DNA of 8,054 nt, taken from Oscillospiraceae bacterium (GTDB lineage: Bacteria > Bacillota > Clostridia > Oscillospirales > Oscillospiraceae). The notes under the pieces are model-generated. The model did not search any database. It was not told the DNA's origin and saw nothing but the letters and a program-made list of their open reading frames with translations. Location: contig CACXBO010000048.1 of NCBI GenBank assembly GCA_902765975.1, forward strand, positions 1-8,054. The letters are read 5' to 3'. Position numbers and translations under genes: made by a program. Positions 1-5,150 of the stretch are shown in pieces; the stretch's first letter is position 1, and every line of letters begins with the position of its first letter.

Positions 1-291
1 GCCGTAACCAAATATCGCACGCTTGCAGTCAAGGGCGGCGACAGCCTCGTGGAGTGCGAGCTTTTGACCGGCCGCACTCATCAGATAAGAGCGCAGTTTT
101 CCCATGCAGGGCATCCGCTTCTCGGCGACGGGAAATACGGAAGAGACAGGGACAGGGAAGGTCAGCAGCTCTACTCATACAAGCTCGTTTTCTCTTTCAG
201 AACTGACGCGGGGAGTCTTAACTATCTTTTGAACAAAGAATTCAGCGCTGAAACGCCAAATTTCGCCAAGTTTTTCGGTTTTTCCATTTGA
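1..291 (+). CDS. RluA-family pseudouridine synthase, C-terminal part (5' end outside window)
   Basis: This is the last 96 codons of a gene that begins upstream; the reading frame is open from base 1 and stops at TGA 289-291. The family isomerises specific uridines to pseudouridine in 23S rRNA or tRNA, in the cytoplasm. The visible part carries the conserved C-terminal block LLTGRTHQIRAQFSHAGHP followed by LLGDGKYG, close to the RluA/RluC/RluD signature. A YSYKL strand follows, and the protein ends in the aromatic tail NFAKFFGFSI. The catalytic Asp of the HRLD-type motif and any S4 domain would lie upstream, so target site and subfamily cannot be decided. An internal GTG at 49 is not a credible start, because homology continues before it (AVTKYRTLAVKGG). 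No terminator hairpin follows; the promoter of the next operon overlaps the stop codon. The family call is secure, but the exact gene (rluD-like or other) is not. Confidence 0.9.
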   Translation, partial: AVTKYRTLAVKGGDSLVECELLTGRTHQIRAQFSHAGHPLLGDGKYGRDRDREGQQLYSYKLVFSFRTDAGSLNYLLNKEFSAETPNFAKFFGFSI

Positions 292-316
292 CTTTTAGTG
301 TGTTACTATGTATATT
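288..316 (+). promoter_or_regulatory. Predicted sigma-A promoter of the potABCD operon
   Basis: The -35 box TTGACT (288-293) and the -10 box TATATT (311-316) are separated by 17 bases, close to the housekeeping consensus. Transcription would start near 323, giving a leader of about 54 bases before potA. The -35 box overlaps the stop codon of the upstream pseudouridine synthase gene. A small inverted repeat, GTCC-AATAA-GGAC (326-338), lies just after the predicted start. I see no operator that I could assign to a known repressor. Confidence 0.65.
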
Positions 317-364
317 TATTCTAATGTCCAATAAGGACGACACAGAGATATCATTCGGGAAATG

Positions 365-373
365 AGGGGGAGG
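365..373 (+). promoter_or_regulatory. Ribosome binding site that decides the potA start
   Basis: The purine run AGGGGGAGG lies immediately before ATG 377. It favours that codon over the in-frame ATG at 362, which sits inside or before the run and has only a weak GGG upstream. Spacing is about 6 bases from AGGGGG, or 3 from the final GGAGG, so the pairing register is uncertain. Confidence 0.6.
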
Positions 374-376
374 ATA

Positions 377-1498
377 ATGTCAAAAGAGCTTATAAGGCTC
401 AAGGACGTCTCCATGCAGTTTGAAGGCGAGACAGTTCTTGACAACATCAATCTGTATTTTAACGATAAGGAATTCCTCACGCTGCTGGGACCGTCGGGCT
501 GCGGAAAGACCACCACTCTGAGAATAGTGGGCGGCTTTCTTGTACCCACTTCCGGCGACGTTTTTTTTGACGGAGTGAGGATTAACGACGTACCGCCGCA
601 CAAGCGTCAGGTGAACACCGTATTCCAGAAATACGCTCTGTTCCCGCATCTCAACGTATACGACAATATCGCCTTCGGACTCAATATCAAAAAAGTGCCG
701 AAGGATGAGATAAAGACCCGCGTACACGAGATGCTTGAGATAATAAATCTCAGGGGCTTTGAGCACAGGAGCGTTACGAGCCTCTCCGGCGGCCAGCAGC
801 AGAGAGTCGCCATAGCGAGAGCCCTCGTCAACAACCCGAAGGTCCTTCTTCTCGACGAGCCGCTCGGCGCTCTCGATATGCGCCTGCGCAAGGATATGCA
901 GCAGGAGCTCAAGCGCATACAGCGCGAGATGGAGATAACCTTTATTTACGTTACGCACGACCAGGAGGAAGCTCTCGCAATGAGCGACACCGTGGTCGTG
1001 ATGGACGGCGGACGCATACAGCAGATAGGCACGCCGGAGGATATCTACAACGAGCCGAAAAACGCATTCGTCGCGGATTTCATCGGAGAGTCCAACATAG
1101 TCGACGGCATAATGCGCGAGGACGGAGTCGTCGAGATATTCAACCGCAAATTCAGATGCCTCGACAAGGGCTTTGCGCCGAACGAGGCGGTTGACGTCGT
1201 AATAAGGCCGGACGACGTCGATATAGTGCCGGAAAAGGACGGACAGCTCAAGGGAACCGTGACTCAGGTCACGTTCAAGGGCGTGCAGTACGATATCATA
1301 GTCGATTTCTACGGCTTCAAGTGGCTCATCCAGACGACGGATTTCTGCCCCGAGGGCTCGAAGATCGGCATCAAGATTGATCCCGACGGCTTCCACGTTA
1401 TGAAAAAGAGCCATTATTCCGGAATGTTCGGCGACTACTCCTCCTATTCCGAGGAGTACGACGAGATCTCCGAGAATGAAAGCGAGGAAGAGGAATGA
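377..1498 (+). CDS. potA: Spermidine/putrescine ABC transporter ATPase PotA
   Basis: This 373-residue cytoplasmic ATPase powers polyamine import as the nucleotide-binding subunit of PotABCD. Visible motifs are Walker A GPSGCGKTT (38-46), Q-loop Gln84, signature LSGGQ (136-140), Walker B KVLLLDEP (155-162) with catalytic Glu161, D-loop ALD (165-167) and H-loop His194. Residues from about 240 form the C-terminal TOBE/OB-type regulatory region typical of PotA and MalK-class ATPases. The start at 377 is chosen because MSKELIRLKDVS matches the usual family N-terminus and a purine-rich Shine-Dalgarno precedes it; ATG 362 would add MRGRI. The protein ends in an unusually acidic tail (last 15 residues EEYDEISENESEEEE). 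The stop overlaps the potB start by 4 bases (ATGA). The permeases and binding protein downstream support the polyamine assignment. Putrescine versus spermidine preference cannot be read from this subunit. Confidence 0.95.
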   Translation: MSKELIRLKDVSMQFEGETVLDNINLYFNDKEFLTLLGPSGCGKTTTLRIVGGFLVPTSGDVFFDGVRINDVPPHKRQVNTVFQKYALFPHLNVYDNIAFGLNIKKVPKDEIKTRVHEMLEIINLRGFEHRSVTSLSGGQQQRVAIARALVNNPKVLLLDEPLGALDMRLRKDMQQELKRIQREMEITFIYVTHDQEEALAMSDTVVVMDGGRIQQIGTPEDIYNEPKNAFVADFIGESNIVDGIMREDGVVEIFNRKFRCLDKGFAPNEAVDVVIRPDDVDIVPEKDGQLKGTVTQVTFKGVQYDIIVDFYGFKWLIQTTDFCPEGSKIGIKIDPDGFHVMKKSHYSGMFGDYSSYSEEYDEISENESEEEE

Positions 1499-2355
1499 GC
1501 GGGAACACGAGACGGCGCACCGGCGCGCTCATAGCCCCGTATTCGATTTGGGCGCTTCTGTTCATCGCAGTCCCTCTGTTTTTCGTGGCGTACTACGCGT
1601 TTACCGACAACAGCTTCGGCTTTACCTTCGGCAATATCGCAAGGTTTTTTACCGAGACGAGCAGAGAGACCGGCAGCAGGATATATATCGACATCTTTAT
1701 GCGCAGCCTGAAGCTCGCCGTTATCTCAACGGCAATCTGCCTTCTTCTCGGTTATCCGCTCGCCTACTTTATGACAAGGGCGAGCGCGAAGGCTCAGAAG
1801 ATCATGATGGTGCTCATTATGATACCCATGTGGATGAACTTCCTCATCAGAACTTACGCATGGATGACGATACTTCAGGACACGGGCATACTGAACGGCA
1901 TTCTCTCGGGTCTCGGGCTCGGGAAAATGCATATAATCGGCACTGAATCTGCAGTTGTGGTCGGAATGGTATACGATTATTTCCCGTATATGGTGCTTCC
2001 GATCTACTCGATTATGGCGAAGATGGACTATAAGCTAATCGAGGCTGCGAGAGACCTCGGGTGCAACGGAGCTCAGGTGCTCCGCCGCGTCATTATCCCC
2101 CTCAGCATTCCGGGAATACTAAACGGAGTGACTATGGTGCTAATTCCCTCCATAAGCACATTCTATATCTCCCAGAAGCTGGGCAACGGTAGGTTTTTCC
2201 TCATAGGCGACGCCATTGAGGGACAGTACGTTGCAAACAATCTCCATTTCGCCGCAGCTATGGCGTTCATCCTCATGGTGATACTTCTCGTCGCAATGGC
2301 GCTCATCAAGTATCTCACAGGCAGGGGAAAATACGGAGAGGGGGCGAAGGCGTGA
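1495..2355 (+). CDS. potB: Spermidine/putrescine ABC transporter permease PotB
   Basis: This 286-residue inner-membrane permease forms half of the translocation path with PotC. Hydrophobic segments lie near 11-33, 72-93, 103-126, 152-173, 203-225 and 252-272, giving the six-helix pattern of BPD-type (MetI-like) permeases. The cytoplasmic EAA coupling loop, which docks on the ATPase, is clear at about 183-206: EAARDLGCNGAQVLRRVIIP. A basic N-terminus (NTRRR) fits a cytoplasmic start by the positive-inside rule. Length is near the family norm of about 280. The ATG overlaps the potA stop by 4 bases with no strong separate Shine-Dalgarno beyond the AGGAAGAGGA in the end of potA, so translation is probably coupled. 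Its downstream junction is also a 4-base overlap. The polyamine assignment rests on operon context and PotB-like sequence such as MIPMWMNFLIRTYAW. Confidence 0.94.
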   Translation: MSGNTRRRTGALIAPYSIWALLFIAVPLFFVAYYAFTDNSFGFTFGNIARFFTETSRETGSRIYIDIFMRSLKLAVISTAICLLLGYPLAYFMTRASAKAQKIMMVLIMIPMWMNFLIRTYAWMTILQDTGILNGILSGLGLGKMHIIGTESAVVVGMVYDYFPYMVLPIYSIMAKMDYKLIEAARDLGCNGAQVLRRVIIPLSIPGILNGVTMVLIPSISTFYISQKLGNGRFFLIGDAIEGQYVANNLHFAAAMAFILMVILLVAMALIKYLTGRGKYGEGAKA

Positions 2356-3194
2356 AGACGGCTTCAAAGATATACACTGCCTTCATTTTCGTGTTCCTTT
2401 TCGCGCCGATCGTCATACTGCTCGTTTTTTCATTCAACGAGGCGAGGAGCCTTTCGGTTTTTTCCGGCTTTTCCCTCAAGTGGTACAGAGAGCTTTTCCG
2501 CGACGAGGCGACGCTGGAGAGCGTTAGGAACACGCTTCTGCTGGCGGTCTCCGCAATGGTGATCTCGACCGTTATCGGCGTCGCGGCTTCTGTCGGCATC
2601 GACAGGCTCCGTTCCAAATGGCTCAAAACAGCGCTCAAAACGGCGACGGACATTCCGATGACGAACCCGGACATAATAACCGGTATTTCGCTTATGCTTA
2701 TGTTCGTTTTCGCCGGGAGGCTCTTCGGACTTGCAAACAGCCTGAGCTTCTGGACTATGCTCATAGCCCACGTCACCTTCTGCCTGCCCTATGTTATTCT
2801 GCAGGTGCTCCCAAAGCTCCGGCAGATGGATCCCGCGCTGCCCGAGGCGGCGCTCGATCTCGGCTGCACACCGCGTCAGGCTTTCTTCAAGGTGACTATA
2901 CCGGAGATAATGCCGGGTATAATAACGGGAGCGATCATGGCTTTCACTATGAGTCTCGACGACTTCGTGATCAGCTACTTCACCTCCGGAGCCGGCTTCC
3001 AGACCCTCCCGATAAGAATCTACAATATGACGAAAAAGACCGTAACGCCTAAAATGTACGCTCTGGCGACTTTGATCTTCTTCGTTATACTCGCCCTTCT
3101 TCTCATTTCCAACCTGACGGACGACGACGCACTGCGCGCAAGGAAGGAGAGGCGCAGAAACAAAACAAAAAAGATAAGGGGTAATGAACAGTGA
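2352..3194 (+). CDS. potC: Spermidine/putrescine ABC transporter permease PotC
   Basis: This 280-residue permease is the second membrane subunit of the importer. Six hydrophobic segments can be placed near 8-28, 61-83, 107-125, 132-154, 187-210 and 236-254. The EAA loop is at about 164-186: PEAALDLGCTPRQAFFKVTI. The stretch TDIPMTNPDIITGISL and the motif MSLDDFVISYF are typical of PotC. The start is GTG 2352, overlapping the potB stop as GTGA, with GGAGAGGGGGCGAAGG upstream as a Shine-Dalgarno. The cytoplasmic C-terminus is strongly basic (RARKERRRNKTKKIRG), in contrast to the acidic PotA tail. The stop overlaps the GTG start of potD. As with PotB, ligand choice is set mainly by the binding protein, not by this subunit. 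Confidence 0.94.
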   Translation: MKTASKIYTAFIFVFLFAPIVILLVFSFNEARSLSVFSGFSLKWYRELFRDEATLESVRNTLLLAVSAMVISTVIGVAASVGIDRLRSKWLKTALKTATDIPMTNPDIITGISLMLMFVFAGRLFGLANSLSFWTMLIAHVTFCLPYVILQVLPKLRQMDPALPEAALDLGCTPRQAFFKVTIPEIMPGIITGAIMAFTMSLDDFVISYFTSGAGFQTLPIRIYNMTKKTVTPKMYALATLIFFVILALLLISNLTDDDALRARKERRRNKTKKIRGNEQ

Positions 3195-4297
3195 AAAAAG
3201 TATTTTGCGCCGTCCTTGCGGCGGCAATGATAATAGCCTGCCTCGCCGGCTGCTCCGGCGGCAAGAGCAAAACGCTCAACGTTTACAACTGGGGAGAGTA
3301 TATCTCCGACGGTTCGGAGGACAGCTACGATACGATCAAGGAATTCGAGGCGTGGTACGCCGAAACCTACGGTGAAAAGGTCCACGTTAACTACGACACC
3401 TTCCAGTCCAACGAGGATTTGTACGCGAAGCTCTCCGCCGGCGCAGTTAGCTACGACGTCGTTATCCCTTCCGACTATATGATAGCCCGTATGATCGCCG
3501 AGGATATGCTTCTTGAGCTTGACTTTTCGAATATCCCAAATTATAAGAACATCGACGACAGCTTCAAGGGGCTTTACTACGACGCAGAGAACAGATACAC
3601 CGTGCCCTATACCTATGGAATCGTCGGCGTTATCTGGAATGCCAATGAGGTCGACGAGGCTGACGCAGAGGGCTGGGACCTTATGTGGAATCCCAAGTAC
3701 TCCGGCAGGATAGTCTCCTTCAACAACTCCCGCGACGCTTTCGGTACGGCGATGTACAAGCTCGGGCTCGACGTCAATACCTCAGACAAATCACAGTGGG
3801 ACAAGGCTTATGAAGAACTTATGATCCAGCGCCCGCTTCTGTACGGACAGGTCATGGACGAGATCTATAATATGATGGAGTCGGGCGAGGCGGCTATCGG
3901 CGCTTACTACGCCGGAGACTATTTCACTATGGTCGACGCCCAGGCGGATACCGTCGATCTCCGGTTCTATTATCCCGAGCGCACCAACTACTACGTCGAC
4001 GCGATGTGCATTCCCTCCTGCTGCCAGGATAAGGAGCTTGCTGAGATATTTATAAACTTCATGCTCAGCCGCGACGCCGCCGTTGCAAACGCGGAGTATA
4101 CCTATTATGCGTCCCCGAACCGCGTCGTTTACACCGACGCCGAGTATCTCGATTATATGGGTGAAGAGACTATCGAGATCCTTTACCCCGAGACCGGCGA
4201 GTTTTCAGCGATGTACAATACCTACGCTTATAAAAATCTCCCGCAGGATATGCTCGACTATATGAATACGCTCTGGGAGAACGTAAAAATAAACTGA
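3191..4297 (+). CDS. potD: Polyamine-binding lipoprotein PotD
   Basis: This 368-residue extracytoplasmic binding protein captures the polyamine and delivers it to PotBC. It has a lipoprotein signal: basic MKK, a hydrophobic core, and lipobox LAGC with Cys21 as the predicted lipidated residue, which would tether it to the outer face of the membrane. The mature protein starts CSGGKSKTLNVYNWGEY and has the PotD/PotF type II periplasmic-binding fold pattern, including YDVVIPSDYMI (88-98), YTVPYTYGIVGVIWN (136-150) and YYVDAMCIP (267-275). The start is GTG 3191, overlapping the potC stop as GTGA, with AAGGGG (3176-3181) 9 bases upstream. Compared with E. coli PotD as I recall it, several ligand residues differ (pocket Trp replaced by Tyr, acidic pair partly changed), so the exact polyamine is uncertain. 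A Cys277-Cys278 pair is unusual. No terminator is visible after the stop. Confidence 0.93.
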   Translation: MKKVFCAVLAAAMIIACLAGCSGGKSKTLNVYNWGEYISDGSEDSYDTIKEFEAWYAETYGEKVHVNYDTFQSNEDLYAKLSAGAVSYDVVIPSDYMIARMIAEDMLLELDFSNIPNYKNIDDSFKGLYYDAENRYTVPYTYGIVGVIWNANEVDEADAEGWDLMWNPKYSGRIVSFNNSRDAFGTAMYKLGLDVNTSDKSQWDKAYEELMIQRPLLYGQVMDEIYNMMESGEAAIGAYYAGDYFTMVDAQADTVDLRFYYPERTNYYVDAMCIPSCCQDKELAEIFINFMLSRDAAVANAEYTYYASPNRVVYTDAEYLDYMGEETIEILYPETGEFSAMYNTYAYKNLPQDMLDYMNTLWENVKIN

Positions 4298-4304
4298 TTT
4301 TTCC

Positions 4305-4333
4305 TTGACAAGCTTTAATTATTCCTTTATAAT
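4305..4333 (+). promoter_or_regulatory. Consensus sigma-A promoter for yceD-rpmF, with UP-like AT tract
   Basis: The -35 box TTGACA (4305-4310) and the -10 box TATAAT (4328-4333) both match the consensus exactly, with an ideal 17-base spacer. Transcription should start near 4340, leaving a leader of about 31 bases. Just upstream (4285-4302) are an A-run and a T-run placed where an UP element would contact the RNA polymerase alpha subunits. The -35 box begins 8 bases after the potD stop. Strong constitutive expression is what a ribosomal protein gene would need. Confidence 0.85.
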
Positions 4334-4370
4334 ACCATAGTGCTTCTATGAATTACTGTCGAGGTATGAT

Positions 4371-4868
4371 ATGCGGCTCAATCTAAAGGATATAATTGAA
4401 ATATCCGGCGCGCACCTGCCGTTCAGCTTTGAAGTAGATACCGACGGGCTGGATTTTGAGGGGATTCAAGGCTTCTCATCTCCTGTTATCGCCTCCGGCG
4501 AGGTCATCAACCATGCCGGGGCTCTTTCGGTAACAGGTGAGATAAGATGCGGGATCGAGTGCCTTTGCGCCCGCTGCCTCAAGAGCCTTCAAAAAGAGCT
4601 GTATATCCCCATAGAGGCTTATCTTGCCGAGGAGCTTCAAGACGAGGAGCTGGAGGATACCTACCTTCTCGACGGCGACTTTGCCGATCTCGGAGAGATA
4701 GCGAACGACGCTCTCGTGCTCAATATGGAGCAGAAATACCTCTGCAGCGAGGACTGCAAGGGCATATGCCCAAAGTGCGGGAAGAACTTAAACGATGGCC
4801 CCTGCGATTGCGGGGAAGACCAAGACCCCAGGTTGGCTGTTTTAGCGCAGCTCCTGGAGAAAGAATAA
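4371..4868 (+). CDS. yceD: YceD/DUF177 family protein, partner of L32
   Basis: This 165-residue cytoplasmic protein belongs to the YceD/DUF177 family, which is nearly always encoded just before rpmF and is linked to 23S rRNA or 50S metabolism; its mechanism is not settled. Two cysteine groups are visible. The first is CGIECLCARC (60-69), of which the last two, Cys66-x2-Cys69, match the family CxRC. The second is a C-terminal cluster with Cys125, 129, 133, 136, 145 and 147 (CSEDCKGICPKCGKNL, then CDC), the Gram-positive form that probably binds zinc. A very acidic stretch lies at about 87-106. The ATG start has GAGGT (4361-4365) 5 bases upstream. rpmF follows after 16 bases, in the same transcript from the consensus promoter at 4305. 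The family call is firm; any precise biochemical role is inference. Confidence 0.92.
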   Translation: MRLNLKDIIEISGAHLPFSFEVDTDGLDFEGIQGFSSPVIASGEVINHAGALSVTGEIRCGIECLCARCLKSLQKELYIPIEAYLAEELQDEELEDTYLLDGDFADLGEIANDALVLNMEQKYLCSEDCKGICPKCGKNLNDGPCDCGEDQDPRLAVLAQLLEKE

Positions 4869-4884
4869 TACAGGAGGTGCAACC

Positions 4885-5070
4885 ATGGCAGTACCGAAGG
4901 GGAAAGTATCCAAGGCAAGGAGAGATAAGAGACGCGGCTCCAACTGGAAGCTGAGCGTCCCGGGTCTCGTACCCTGCCCCAAGTGCGGTGAGCTTAATCT
5001 GCCCCACAGAGCCTGCAGAGCTTGCGGCGCTTACAACGGCCGTGAAGTAGTAGCTGTTGAGGAGAAGTAA
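4885..5070 (+). CDS. rpmF: 50S ribosomal protein L32
   Basis: This 61-residue protein is L32 (bL32), a small structural protein of the large subunit. The N-terminus MAVPKGKVSKARRDKRRGSN matches the family closely. Residues Cys31-x2-Cys34 and Cys44-x2-Cys47 form a four-cysteine zinc ribbon, so this is the zinc-binding (C+) form, not the cysteine-free paralogue made under zinc limitation. The Shine-Dalgarno AGGAGGTG (4872-4879) is essentially perfect, about 5 bases before the ATG, as expected for a highly expressed gene. The gene is cotranscribed with yceD and ends at an intrinsic terminator 12 bases after its stop codon. The frequent downstream neighbour plsX (fatty acid/phospholipid synthesis) is not present here. 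Confidence 0.98.
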   Translation: MAVPKGKVSKARRDKRRGSNWKLSVPGLVPCPKCGELNLPHRACRACGAYNGREVVAVEEK

Positions 5071-5082
5071 TTTTACCGAAAG

Positions 5083-5126
5083 AAAGCGGCGGGACCACGT
5101 TTCCCGTCGCTTTTACTTTTATTTTA
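5083..5126 (+). terminator. Rho-independent terminator of yceD-rpmF
   Basis: AAAGCGGCGGGA (5083-5094) pairs with TCCCGTCGCTTT (5102-5113) in a 12-bp stem with one G-T(U) wobble, around a 7-base loop. A T-rich tract with runs of four T interrupted by AC and A follows (5111-5125). It separates the rpmF transcript from the DUF512-der genes. Confidence 0.88.
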
Positions 5127-5136
5127 GCGCATAACT

Positions 5137-5143
5137 AAGGAGG
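5137..5143 (+). promoter_or_regulatory. Ribosome binding site supporting the TTG start of the DUF512 gene
   Basis: AAGGAGG lies 7 bases before TTG 5151, an optimal distance. No in-frame ATG or GTG occurs nearby upstream, and the PDZ-like homology begins within ten residues of this TTG, so the rare start is well supported. Confidence 0.8.
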
Positions 5144-5150
5144 CGGCGAC

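Noticed and set aside
362..376. Upstream ATG as the potA start
   Set aside because: It lies in or before the purine-rich ribosome binding region and adds MRGRI, which is atypical; ATG 377 fits family length and spacing better.
380..1414. Long minus-strand open frame (344 codons) opposite potA
   Set aside because: potA in the other strand has all ABC motifs intact. The antisense product resembles no family I recognise and is explained by codon bias leaving the opposite frame open.
2430..3227. Minus-strand open frame (265 codons) opposite potC
   Set aside because: It is charge-rich, low-plausibility sequence with no domain, and it lies entirely over a clear PotC permease.
4285..4302. AT-only inverted repeat around the potD stop as a terminator
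   Set aside because: The stem would be six A-T pairs without GC, too weak for an intrinsic terminator; it fits better as an UP-like tract for the promoter that follows.
4298..4370. Possible riboswitch or L32 autoregulatory leader before yceD
   Set aside because: The leader is only about 31 bases, with one 5-bp hairpin, too short for a known riboswitch or ribosomal protein leader.
4547..4954. Arg-rich plus-strand open frame overlapping yceD and rpmF
   Set aside because: It is a frame-shifted shadow of yceD with no family likeness, and it runs across the start of rpmF.
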